From the NCBI GenBank assembly GCA_022749755.1, contig CM040445.1:6655182-6719181 (forward strand): a DNA stretch of 64,000 bases, given 5' to 3'. The number at the start of each line of letters is the position of its first letter. Within the stretch, counting starts at the first letter, position 1. Shown here in pieces: positions 12,601 through 24,769 of the stretch. The position numbers were made by a program, and so were the translations under genes. The notes beneath the pieces were generated by a model. That model saw nothing but the letters and a program-made list of their open reading frames with translations. It searched no databases and had not been told where the DNA came from. Origin of the DNA: Azadirachta indica (lineage: Eukaryota; Streptophyta; Magnoliopsida; Sapindales; Meliaceae).

Positions 12601-15600
12601 TAGAGCAGGTCTACTTTCACGATTGCTTTTTGTTATGTATTTTATTTGAATCCTAATAATTATACCTCTAACTACCGGGTTTTAAAATATCATGTCTCAT
12701 TTCTCAAAAACATAATAAGACTGTTATGTTTGTTACTATGAACCAGTCAGCCTGTGATCTGAGGGATTGAAAGTTGGAACATTTTACATCCCCAGACAAT
12801 TAAGATGGCTTTTAGATGGCCTATTTCATGATTCTCCCATGGGCAATGACTGGGGCTCAATCCAGTAACCTTGCTCTGCAAAATGTCTCTCTTTCTTATG
12901 AACTGTTTGATATCTTCATAGATTCTTACTTAGATATTTTTCTAAGTCACACAAGTCCCAAGAAGTTGGTTGAAGTTGCATAATACTTCCTTTTCAAGCA
13001 AATATCAGACACCAGTTTCACTATGACGGTTGATAAGATATAAAGCTTGGTCATGCTTGCTAGTTGCACATCCCAACTATTTTGACAACTAACCTCCCCT
13101 CAACTTATGCAAACTTTATCACAGATTCATTAGATAACGTCTGCAGAAGACTGATTGTTTTTGGAAGAAATACCTATAGGCTTTATTGATCTCTACTACG
13201 CTGAGCTATTGCATGCAGAGACCTGATTGTAGTTTTTATACCTGCCCTTACAATTCTTCTTTCCATCCTTGCATTTTGGATCTATCATACAGCCAACATT
13301 TCATGGTCAATTTTACTTTTATTATTTCCCATAAATGAAGAGTTCCAAAGAACTCTTCTAGAGATTTATTGGGTTTAGCAAGGAAAAGCTTCTCAATTTT
13401 GAAATTGTGTAGGAACTAGAATGGCAACCTAAAATATATGAGAACAAGTAAAATTGCACAATCTTAATCTACTTTCCTTTTTTCAATTTTCATCTTAAAA
13501 CAAATTGTAATTTGGTCTCCTTATCTGTTCTCTTTTTGAAGGACCCAAAAAGCCACCTCCAGTGACCTTATTTTGCATGCAGAATGCGTGTTATGTCATA
13601 TTACAATATGTTTTGTTCACTTTTTTTATGTTAAAAAATGGTGTTATGATTAATGAATGGGGGTAGTTGTGCATGAATTGGTCACCTTGACGATATAATT
13701 GAAAGCAATAGCTTATTTATTTTTCAATGTAAGGCTGTCTATGTGTGTCTATGTGTAAGTAGATAGATGGATATATGGATATTGAAAAGGTTGAGAAAAA
13801 TGTGTGTCGCCTTGGTACTATTTACAACCAATGACAAAAGTTTCTATTTGTCGTGACATGCGAGTGGTTTGAATTTGGTATTTTGTCAACGGTCTGTATG
13901 GAAAGGTGTGGATTGAACATTTTTGGCTGCTTGCAGTTTTGCTGGTTTTCCATTTGCGGTGTGTATTACATGCTATATCCTTAATTGTTTGTCATATTAT
14001 TTCTTTTATAAAATTGCAGGTGTGATTTATATGGTTAGATCATATATTTACATAATAAGTTTCGCTATTCGATTGTGCAAGAAAAACTTTTCTTTTGCTT
14101 GTGCAGGCTGCTAATATTGAAGCTGATGCTTCTGGACTTCAGGATGGTGAATACCAATTGACCAAGCATGAATTTTCTAGTCTGGGGCGTGGAAAATACA
14201 GTGGTACCAGCAATATCCTTCGATTAAGCTTCTCTCTTCTTTACATAAAAATATTATAATTATGTTGTGGTATAAAAGATTAGCATTCGTTGATTAAAAA
14301 GAAAATTTACGCACATAAATTTTCTAATCTGGGTGTGGAAAATACAGTGGTGCTGGCAATATCCTTAGATTAAGCTTCTCTCTTCTTTACATAAAAATAT
14401 TATATTCTGTTATGTAATTATGTTGTGGTATAAAAGATTAGCATTTGTTGATTTAAAAAATAAAATTTCGGGCTCATAAATTTGTACATTTTCATATCTC
14501 GTGACAAGTTTTTTGGTTTTCAGAATGCAGCACAACTGAGTCATCTGATGATATTGAGAAACAAGAGCTTGAGGAAGTATCAGATGAGGATGAAACTTCT
14601 TTTTATGACACAAGGGAGTATTTTACGGAACCCTCTGTTAGTTTTGGGCCTGTAAAAGCAGTTACAAATCAAGCCAAGCAGCAACAAGAACTAGGAAATA
14701 CATTTGATAATGTGGAGAAGATGTACAATGAAAAGGGACAATGTGATTCTGGATATCCACATGTTGAAAGGCGAAAAAAGCTTCCTGATCCAGTTGAGAA
14801 AGAGAAAGGGGTCAGTCTTTGGTCTATGATAAAAGATAATGTGGGAAAGGATCTCACACGAGTTTGTCTGCCTGTTTATTTTAATGAACCGATATCTTCC
14901 CTTCAAAAATGCTTTGAGGACTTGGAGTACTCTTATCTTCTGGATCGAGCATATGAGTATGGAAAAGCGGTAAGACTGAAATACATTTATTCGTAGGTCG
15001 AATTGGCCATGCTCTAGAATTATTGTGCTTGCATTGATAACATGAGAGTGAATGTTCACTTGGGCTGAGTCCAGTTCAGTGTTCTTATATACTTCCCATA
15101 AGAAATGTTGTGTATGTAAGCTTGCTTTTGATGTGAGGATTTTACTAATTGTCATGTAGATTATTCATTGCGTCGGGGCACTGTATTTAAATCAAGTGTA
15201 TTGAACAATTACCTCTTTCATATGGTTGTGCATTCTTGTATGTTCAATTAAAAGAGTTAGCTGTCACAAATTGAATGATACACCAGCTTTGATTGCCGAG
15301 TGTAGTGTCCCTCTTTGAAATGGAAAATTCACTGGTAAAACCTTGTGGATATATTGGACTTGGAGAAGAGAAAGGACTTCTCTCATTGAGTAGTCCACTG
15401 TTGATTGTTTTTTCAGGAAGCTGATGGGACAGGCAAGACAGCTACCATTTATATAGCGTACTATTAGAGGCAGTTAAAAAGAAAAAAGCAAGATGATCTT
15501 CCAGAATTTGTTGTGTTTTAACATTTGACAGATCTGCATCTGCTTTCGTACTGTTGGCATGCTGTTGTTTCCATGAGCATCAAATCGTATTATTTTTTAT

Positions 15601-18267
15601 TTATTTATATTCTATATCTGTTAAATCTTACATTTCCCTCCCTTGTGCCTTGTAATATGATTCAGGGAAACAGTCTCCTAAGGGTTCTTAATGTTGCCGC
15701 TTTTGCTGTCTCTGGATATGCTTCCTCTGAAGGCCGACACTGTAAACCATTCAATCCTTTACTAGGAGAAACTTATGAAGCTGACTATCCTGACATAGGA
15801 GTTCGGTTTTTCTCTGAAAAGGTTAGTTCAGGATTTAATAACAACATTTGTCACCCATCATGGCAAAAAATATATATGCAGCTGTTATATTGGGCTTAAG
15901 TTGACCAATTGGCTAATAAATATCACTTTTCACACATCAAAAATCAGGAGAGCTTGGACATGTATCTTTTGGCAGAGACTTTGATTAGTGAAATTTGAAA
16001 ACTTTGACAAAATGATCATTGGAATGAAAAAAAAAAAAAGGAAAGAAAGAAGGAAGAAGGCGGTACCAATTTTTTGTTCGTATTTACACAGGGAATCATT
16101 ATGCCATAATTATAATCCACGAAGGTATTGAGATATCTTTTATCACTCTTTAAGCAACCTTCGACAAGTGAAATTTCCTGCAGAGTGTGTTGAGGAGGAA
16201 TTCTTTTTGAAGTATTTCCTTTATTGTTCTTCACTGCATATAATAGAGAAACAATTAATTAAAAGTAAAGGGTTAGGAAGTAGATGGTATACACCTTATC
16301 TTTACATCATGCTATTTAAGAGCATTTATGAATTGAAGTAAATTATGGTCACTTCACGTTTCTAATGCATTTAATACAAATGCATGAGTTATATAATACA
16401 TCGATCGATGTTACAAATTAATATATTTCACAATAAAGCATGTTTCAGTAATATTTCGAGTTGGAACAGGTCAGCCACCACCCAACTGTCATTGCCTGCC
16501 ACTGTGAAGGGAAAGGGTGGAAATTCTGGGGTGACAGCAACCTCCGCACAAAATTTTGGGGACGATCAATTCAGCTTGATCCAGTTGGAGTTCTGACCCT
16601 AGAGTTTGATGATGGTGAAATATTCCAATGGAGCAAGGTGAGTGGTGCTACATGATCATGACTGGGTAGCATTTTGAAAATCAATATTTTTATGATCTTC
16701 TGGCTTCTTTTTTATTTTTATGGAAAAAACTACATAGAATGATTTCTTGTTGTCTTAGGTTACGACGACTATTTATAACCTTATCCTTGGTAAAGTGTAT
16801 TGTGATCACCATGGGACAATGCAAATTCATGGTAATCGCCAGTATTCATGCAAACTCAAGTTCAAAGAGCAGTCTCTTCTTGACCGAAATCCTCACCAGG
16901 TTAGTAATCCGTACATGGCAAATTTTTTTCTTTTTTGTTTTAGCATCTTGGAATTATGAGAACCTTCTGACCTAGCTTAGTGCTGTGCTGGTTTGATCCT
17001 CTACATCTGTTTGGTTCTTGGAGCTGTGCCATGTATTAGGATATTACCAAACTTCAAAAACAATTACGGATGGTTTATTCAATAACATCCAACTATTATG
17101 CAGGTCAATGGGTTTGTTGAAGATGTTTTGGGGAAAAAAGTAGCCACATTATTTGGGAAATGGGATGACAGCATGTATTATGTTAGTGGTGATGCGAATG
17201 GCAAGCCAAAGGATTGCAATGTCTCATCCAATGCCTCCTTGCTGTGGAAAAGTAATAAACCCCCTCCTAATCTCACTCGGTACAACTTAACATCATTTGC
17301 AATCACACTAAATGAGCTAACAGCTGGACTGCAGGTAGAGATGGTGTATTAAATCTGTCTCGTATGTAGTTTCATTTCCCCTCTTATGCATATCTAATTG
17401 TTTCTTATAGCTTTCTCTGATCCCGGGTATTTGATCACGGATTAAGGAGAAGCTTCCACCTACGGATTCCAGGCTAAGACCAGACCAGCGGCATCTGGAG
17501 AATGGGGAATATGAGAGGGCAAATGCAGAGAAGCAACGGTTAGAAAAGAGGCAAAGAATGGTATGTTTGATACCTTGCCTCAATCATTCTGATACATGTT
17601 TTCAATTTCTTAGTTGAATTTCATTTCTTTTTTTATTTTATACCATGTATGAAAGACACTTAAATGCTATGTCCCTTGGCTTCTACAACACCTGCCTTAT
17701 GTTGACCTAATCACTTGTGGTAGATATGTTGGTTACTGTGCGGTCTCGTAAAGCTTCTGTTGGATGAAATTTTATTAATATCAAATATCAATCTTTAATT
17801 TTATCATACATAATTTTTTGAACCAGGTTAAATATATTTGATAGTAATCTCCAGCAAAGCATCTGATTCCTGAATCATGTTTATGGCATTGTCTTTGATG
17901 GATTAAGTACAAAAGATTATTAATTGTGTCAAACATTTATACCATGGCATTGAATATCAAGCTGTATCCTGATAATCATAATACTTTCTCAGCAAGAATC
18001 TCTATATCAAGTAGGGAGTGATTTTATAGGACTCCACATTTATGAAGCATTTGCTGTAATTCTTAATTTATTTGCCCTTTTTTCGCACAGTCTAGAAAAC
18101 TTCAAGAAAATGGGTGGAAACCTAGATGGTTCCAAAGGGAAGGTGAAAATGGACCCTACTACTATGCTGGGGGCTATTGGAAAGCACGAGAGCGGGGCAG
18201 GTGGGATGGATGTCCGAATATATTTGGAGAATTTAAGGAAGATGTTCATAACTCAGAAAACTCTTGA
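9606..18267 (+). CDS. ORP2A: Oxysterol-binding protein-related protein, PH + ORD type (ORP2A-like)
   Basis: Ten coding exons: 9606-10010, 11491-11850, 14107-14203, 14524-14969, 15666-15821, 16470-16637, 16759-16899, 17104-17334, 17447-17560, 18091-18267. All introns are GT-AG and the phases join without a break, giving 764 residues ending in TGA. A pleckstrin-homology domain covers about residues 56-180 (start VAGVLYKW, then GWRSRWFLL), followed by a helical linker. An acidic FFAT-like stretch lies at about 308-320, and the OSBP lipid-transfer domain runs from about 395 to the C terminus. The family signature reads EKVSHHPT at 487-494 and is split by intron 5. A basic/aromatic C-terminal block follows ([14 protein letters not shown]). 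ORPs carry sterols or phosphoinositides between membranes at contact sites; the PH domain binds membrane phosphoinositides. The start [11 protein letters not shown] is the first in-frame ATG; MHPLCC five codons later is an alternative. The ORP2A name rests on the PH-domain wording and is less certain than the family. Confidence 0.93.
14168..14477 (+). repeat. Tandem duplication across the 3' end of ORP exon 3 and its donor site
   Basis: Two diverged copies with an offset of 146 bp. Copy 1 (about 14168-14316) holds the last 35 or so bases of exon 3, the real donor at 14204 and the following intron sequence. Copy 2 (about 14317-14477) lies wholly inside intron 3 and repeats the exon end, with a decoy donor GT at 14350-14351. 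The intron part (TTAAGCTTCTCTCTTC and GTGGTATAAAAGATTAGC) is almost identical in both copies, so the duplication is fairly recent. The acceptor at 14523 lies beyond both copies. Confidence 0.85.
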
Positions 18268-19350
18268 TGTGAACTAAGGTTCGTGTATTCATACTTGACA
18301 AGTATATAAATGCTACCCCAGACTGCAACTGTATTATGCTGCTGCTGTTATTCCCCTTTTATGTATCTATGTTCTGAAGCTTTTTATCCACTAGCAGTAG
18401 TGACAACCCGCATTTTATATGGCCAAAATTTGAATATAGTCTATATATTGATTAAAAAGCTGATCCTTGTCAGATTATATATTTAGAATTTATATTGTTG
18501 GAGCTTGAGACGAATGACTTATCATTTACATAGACAATATTAGTGCTAGATTGCTTTGGTGATTGAAGAATATAGCAGTTGGTATGCCACGAAAATGAAT
18601 TAAGTTGTAATTTTGCAGACAAGGAAAGTCTTCTTGTGGTCTGAACACCACTGTCATCTATTTCTGCTCTTAATTTCTAACTGCCTTGACAAATGACCTT
18701 TTCTGTTTACATAATTAAAGCCTCTGATGGATCTCAGGAAGAATAAGGAAAGGCAACAAATGATCTAGAAAATTTTATTCAATAAATCATTCAATTTTCC
18801 TTTTTATTTTCCTAATTCCTCATTCTTAACGAGATCCAAACAATAAGAGAGTACTGGCGTGAGGGAAATTGGAAAAATGTATGCTTATGGTGGTAATGGG
18901 GCATAGATTAAATTACTGTTTTGTAGCATTGATTGTTTTCTGAAGACCTAATTGCACTTAATTTTGCTGAAAATGCAGAATGAGCTGGTTCTCGTAACTA
19001 ATTCATAGCAGGCTGTGAACACAAGTGGTAGTGTTTGTCTGGTTGTTCCTGTCTTCCAGATTCCCCATGTTGCCAAGATTATAGTCTTGAAGTGAGCAGA
19101 GCCATCATGGAGAACATTTGAATGATGATTGAAAGAAGGGTCAGCCTAATATTTCCTTGTAACATTGTCAAGTTTCTGCTGCAGGAAGGGGGGGCCGAGC
19201 CCCGAGAGTCGGTTGGTTTGTGTAATGTAGTCTGTCTATCTCTTCGTAGTTCTTCCTCGAAGAACTGCTAGCCCCTGGCTGACAATTTAATTCGTTGTGA
19301 TATTTATTTGTATTTCTTTGTTAGGAATAAATGAGAAAAGAAAAAAGAAA
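18268..19350 (+). other. 3' UTR and downstream region of the ORP gene
   Basis: No coding potential. A canonical AATAAA at 18781-18786 is a candidate polyadenylation signal about 515 bp after the stop. Richer, less AT-biased sequence continues to about 19290, and another AATAAA-like site at about 19326 precedes a poly-A tract. The true 3' end is therefore uncertain. A perfect 8-bp hairpin (AGTTCTTC, three-base loop, GAAGAACT) lies at 19248-19266. Confidence 0.45.
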
Positions 19351-22300
19351 AAAAAAAAAAAAAAGCATTCTTGCCATCATTCATTCAAAAATGGACCAAC
19401 GATTTCAATTTATGACTTATCTACTTCACCACCGATAAACTTTATATTCCCGAAAAGCCTTCTAAAACCATTATTTTGTTGTTCCGTAAAAACCTGTCGA
19501 TAGTATGATTGCGAGTGTCACACTTAAAAGCTTGGAGAAATGTTAGGTAACAGTAGAAGTAACAGTCTTTGTGTTCAAACGATATCAGTATCAGACTTAC
19601 GGTGGCAAATTAATCACTTTAACCCCGAGATCTTCAGAAAGTAAGTGAAAGGGAAGATGATAACACTTATATATGGACGAGTAAAAGTGAAATTTTTAGA
19701 TCATAAAAGAGGGAAGAGGAATGTTTGATGCTATTGTGTTTTAACTTAACAGATTATTTTCACATGCCTCCCCCGAGGTTCCGGGAGACCACCCAGGTTG
19801 AAAGTTTGTAAAAATTTAAGGATCCTCTCCTGACCGTGAGTTAACTTACTAAAATATTATAAAATTCAAAATACCCTTTTAACTTCTACTATTGGTTGTA
19901 AGTGTACTATGCTGACATCACTTGACAATCTATTTTAGGTTCTCACCCTTAACATCTACTTTTCGTTGTTCACTGCCAACATCGTCCGTTGAAGCAAATC
20001 CCTAATCGTGGACGCATACATTCTTCGCCATCGATAAATACCATAAAACAAGTACCTAAATTGATTAAAGAGATACCCACAAAAATCAACAAGCAAATTC
20101 ATCAAAATCTTTTTTTTTTTTTTTTTTAATCGTTGCCATTTTTTTCAACAAACCAATATAGATTTCATTTTTGCCACTCCAAAAATCAGCACGTATATTC
20201 ATCAAAATTATTTTTTATAATCGCTGCCGCTTTCTTCAAAATTCACCATTAATTTCTCTTATATAACTCCAAACAACATCCGAAATCATCGACTTTTTTT
20301 TTTTTTAATCACCACTTTTTTTTTAACTCGAAAAAATTTAAGGTTATTTTAAAAATTTTTCCTTCTTCTAATCAATTTCTTCCTTTTAATTCTAGTTCGC
20401 TTTTTTACTCCTTTCTTCCATTACTTCCCTTTTAGCCGGCTCCTCTTTCTGATTCGGTCTTTAACTCTAGCTATACCCATGACTTCCCCATCGCAACAAC
20501 AGATTGCTTCGAGATGAATTGCTCCTTTAATAAAACTTCATTTTTGTCTAGGTACCCAGAATATGAAAGGAAATTTTGGTGGTGAGTTAAGGCCAACGAC
20601 AAATGAAAATTGAAAGTGAAATAAAAAATACATAAAATTGAAATCCACAACAAATAAAACCAAAATTGGTGATGTAACTAATAGAAGAAAAGATGAAATA
20701 AAAAATTTTCATTGAAATCGCTTCTGCAACAGCAAGATGTTTAATGAGTTTTTAATAATTTTTTGTAATATGATTGTGTGTTGATTTGGGTATTCCAGGA
20801 TTTGCTAATTTGAAGTGGTTTTGCTTGATTATCGGGATAAATCAATGCCCAGGATATACAGAGTATATTGATTTTGGCGGTGGTTTCTGATCGACAAATG
20901 GTGATGGTTGGTTGACAGTGAATTTGTCGCCAGTTACTTTTGCATTTGAGTAGATGCAATAGCCTAAAAATAAAATAAAAAACGTAGCCATTGCATTTTT
21001 GTTTGATTATTATTATTTTTTGGTCAAGATACCTTTCATTTTGGAGCTAAGTGTCTATTTTTAAATTTATGCCATTTAAGTAATAAATCGCCAAACAGGG
21101 AGACAAGTGATAATATCCTTGTCAAAATTGGTGTTTAACTAAGGGAAAATTCCTGATGCATTCTAATAGTTTCTGAATAAATATTTAAAAAAAAAAAAAA
21201 CAAACATATGGTTCCAAATAAAAGAAAAATATTTAAAATAGATAAACATAATATGCATTCTAATAGTTTCTGAATACTCCTCTAACCCAAAATAATAGCA
21301 AATCTTCTTTCTTCGTTTTCATCGTCATCATCAAAGTCTGCTGCTGTGGCAGCCGCAGCTCCACCACCAGAAGCACTCGCTCTGGAGTCTGATTTCGTGG
21401 TCACATATTAGCAGTTCTCCTTTGAGCTTTGATTTCCGTTGTGGGTTTGATAGCAGATGCTCGTTGCGCCTGGTGTCACCGACATGAATTCAACCGCCGT
21501 GCTGGTGCCAACCGCTATGCTTCATCACCCAACAAAGGCCTCAAAAAGAGAGTGTTTTAGCGTCTCCCCAAAATCACATACACCAGTACTGCCCAACAAG
21601 GGCTGGAATAATTCCTGTTAAGTTGGATGTGCGATTTGCTTGGATGAATACTAGATAAAAATGGAGTGGGTGTTGGTGATTAATTTTTCGGTAGATAAAA
21701 TTGTGGGTAGTGATTGACATATTCGGAGATGTGGGAAGTGAAGAAAAGCATCAATGAAGGATAAAGGATTAGATTAAGGTTAGAGATTGGGGGGCATTTG
21801 GGGATGGGATTGGGGTTAGGAATTTGGGGTTTGGTAGGATATTTTAATATTTTAATATTATTTATAATATTAATATTAATTTTATTTACAGTTGATATTA
21901 TAAATAATAATTAATCTTATTTGTAAATTAATACTTACAATTAATATTAATTTTATTATAATTTTGAAAATTAAATTAAGTATTCAGGAGTATTATTGTC
22001 TCACAGTACTTTTGAAATTGTTGTTGTAAGAGTTAAAAAGTGATTTTAAATTGTTAAAAATTAATTTAGGTATTTGATAAAATATTTTAAAAATTATTTT
22101 TGAGAAAATAATATCATCTTACAATAGATTTTGAGAAGTAAGAAAGATTTTGAAAATAAGAAAAAAGTTACTTTTTAAAATTTGATTTTGAAAAATAGTT
22201 TTTATTTTTAAGTATAATATTAAATATATTTATTTAAAATTATAAAAATATAAAATTACTCTTATAAATTATTTTTTATTTTTAATTTTAATCAAAAAAT

Positions 22301-23212
22301 AAAATTGTTAAAATAATTTTTTTTTTTTTTTTTTTTTTTAATTATGATATATATATATTTATCCATAAATTATTTTAAGTAATTATATATTATATTATAT
22401 TATGTTTTATTATATTATTAAATATTTAAAATAATTTTTATTTATTATTATTTACTGTATGTATTTTAATTTTTTTGTATTGTTATAATATTTTTAATAA
22501 TAAATTTATCAAACACACCAAATTAATTTTTAAATTTACAATACTTTTAAAAATAAAATTTATCAAATAAAAAATTAATGTTTTAAAATTAATTATTTTT
22601 ATAATACAGTAAAAATAGATTTTATTAAATTTACAATAATCTCAAACGGGACTAAAACACCCTGAAAATGATATTTCACTGTTATCTCGCTTAACAGATG
22701 GATGTAAAAGATAATTTTTAAACTTTAATGGTGTGTTTCATCAAATTTGAGGGTATATCGGGAATTTTTTCTTTTATCTAAAGTATCAAAAGCTCACGGG
22801 TCAACGGTCAAAATTCTAAATTATTATAATAGGAGAAATTTTTATGAATTTTTATAAATTTTTTATTTAAATATAAGGTATGTAAAAATATCCCTAACTT
22901 AATTTTAATACTTGTTTTTCATAATTAGTATTTTTTTATGGTAAATTAATATATCCTAATTTCTTTATTTTCAATGTAATAATAAATTATCAAGAATTAA
23001 TTGCTAGATTTATCAGTATCTTTGAGAACTCTTCTCCAAGAGACTTACTCCATATTTACAATCCACGCAAGTCAAGGCTTCTGTCAGGATTTCTTAGATT
23101 GTATTTCAAATATCTTTACTTTGTTAATATTCCACTCAATCCCAAAGATAACAAACATCAAACGCTCTAATAATTGCACACATACACACACGCACCCCAC
23201 AAGCTAGTCTTA
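19351..23212. other. Intergenic AT-rich repeat-derived DNA
   Basis: No gene recognised. A stretch near 19762-19785 (CCTCCCCCGAGGTTCC) resembles the terminal motif of the Mutator-like element at 40450 and may be one end of a decayed relative. Loosely repeated TTCATCAAAATC and poly-T blocks occur at about 20095-20320. Very AT-rich low-complexity DNA fills 21840-22640, and the rest is featureless. Confidence 0.5.
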
Positions 23213-23812
23213 TGTCACGCCCCGCGTGAACAGTGACCGTGGCCGAGACTTGGTGCGGAAAGCGCTTGCACGAGGGAAAATCCAGAACGAGTGGGCGCGT
23301 GAGCTTCGGCATGATGATTCGTCGGCAGAACGGACTAAATGGGCAATGAAGCATTTGGGTCAAAAATCTATGTATTTTTCCTTATCAGCATTATTGTACA
23401 TGTAGCCTAATATTAGCCCAACTAGCTCAACTTATAGAATGGTGGCCCAATTGAGCCAAGTTCTAAAATTGTGTAGATAGCACTACAATTTTGACCATTG
23501 TATAGATATTTTTTAGGTCACTTCTAGAAGCCAATCCTATCCCTCGAAAGTGTTTTGTGAGGTGCAATCTTGACCGTCCATTGTATGTAACCTTTCCTAT
23601 AAATAAGTGAAGTCTCATTTGGTCAAATCAAGCAATCAAGCAATAAACTTGAGTTGTGTAAAGCGCTCTTCACTCAAACTCTTTTGCTCTCTCTTCTCTC
23701 TGTATTTAAAAGCTTCCGATTTAGCGCGTTGCGGGTGTTGAAGGCTTGCTTAGTGAGCGGAGTTGTTAAGCATCGCATGGTCAAAGTGAGTGAAGAGAGT
23801 GAGGCCGTGACA
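23213..23812 (+). repeat. 5' LTR of the chromovirus
   Basis: 600 bp, starting TGTCACGCCCCGCG and ending GCCGTGACA, with the usual TG...CA ends. It contains a TATA box (TATAAATA, 23598-23605), so U3 runs to about 23625 and R/U5 follow. The LTR is close to 90 percent identical to the 3' copy by eye. Confidence 0.93.
23598..23605 (+). promoter_or_regulatory. TATA box in the 5' LTR
   Basis: TATAAATA about 215 bp before the LTR end, conserved at the matching place in the 3' LTR (28930-28937). This is the expected Pol II core promoter of the element. Confidence 0.75.
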
Positions 23813-23813
23813 G

Positions 23814-23828
23814 TTGATATCAGAGTCA
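23814..23828 (+). other. Primer-binding site, initiator tRNA-Met type (mutated)
   Basis: Immediately after the 5' LTR the sequence TTGATATCAGAGTC resembles the common plant tRNA-iMet primer-binding site TGGTATCAGAGC with a few changes. The position, one or two bases after the LTR, is as expected for Ty3/gypsy elements. Confidence 0.7.
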
Positions 23829-23891
23829 GGTTGAGCAACACAAGGTTGAGCGGAAACCTTTTTAAGAGGGAGCTTTCGAAACAAAAGTTGT

Positions 23892-24769
23892 GTGGGAGAA
23901 ACTCTATCGAAAGGAATGGTCAACGTTTCCGACGTTACCATTGCAGGTGAGGAAGTCCAAGTGCGGGGACGTGAGGAGCAACGCCCTACCAAGTGTGGAA
24001 GTAAGAGGGCGCAGTCCAAGGACATAATGGCTGGCTTGGACGCTCGAGTAGCTAGCGTGGAAGCTTTCGTGGCAAGCATAGACTCACGCCTTGACGAGAT
24101 GAAGCAGCGCTTCGATGGGTTAGAAGCGGAAGACAATGCTCTTCGTGAGGTAGTGGAGGTGTCTACCGCCAAACTCGAGGACACCTTCAAGCAAAAGTTG
24201 CTAGCGGTTCACAACTGTATGTTTAGGGACATCCGAGCCTATATCGATCGGGAACTCGTCACAAGTAAGGAGGATGTGGCTTTGTGCAAGTGTGCGGTAG
24301 CAAGCGGGATGACTACCACACGTGAAGCACCAAGAGTCAATGTCCCCAAACTCAAGACCTATAATGGTTCGAGGAGCGCCAGGGACGTGGATAACTTTTT
24401 GTGGGGAATCGAACAAGATATTGAAGTGATGGGCATCTCCGATGACCAAACTAAGGTACGTACCACCACCCATTATCTAACTGATGTGGCTATGTTGTGG
24501 TGGAGAAGAAGGCATGGTGACATTGGTAAAGGGACATGCACCATCAAAACCTTCGATGACTTCAAGCGGGAACTCAAGCGGCAATTCTATCCGGAAAATG
24601 CCGAAGAGGAAGCACAAGGCCGGTTGGAGATTCCGGAAGCTTGCGAGACTACATCAAGGAGTTTACTAGCTTGGTGTTGGAGATTCCGAACATGAGCGAC
24701 AAGGATTCACTCTTTTTCTTCATGGATGGGCTCTAAGGATGGGCAAAGACGGAGCTTAGGAGATGAAGC
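23892..24769 (+). pseudogene. Chromovirus gag region (broken)
   Basis: An open stretch from 23892 (first ATG) or 23916 (second ATG) encodes a coiled N-terminal region and then the retrotransposon gag capsid domain (key words FLWGIEQDIE, AMLWWRRRH, FKRELKRQFYPENAEEEA). Near 24640 the capsid reading moves to another frame, where it continues (EFTSLVLEIPNMSDKDSLF). That frame then meets stops at 24734 and 24764. Gag is therefore interrupted by one frameshift and two stops. In intact relatives gag and pol form one long frame. Confidence 0.85.

Noticed and set aside
23750..24473. Minus-strand frames inside the retrotransposon
   Set aside because: They are antisense shadows of the gag region.
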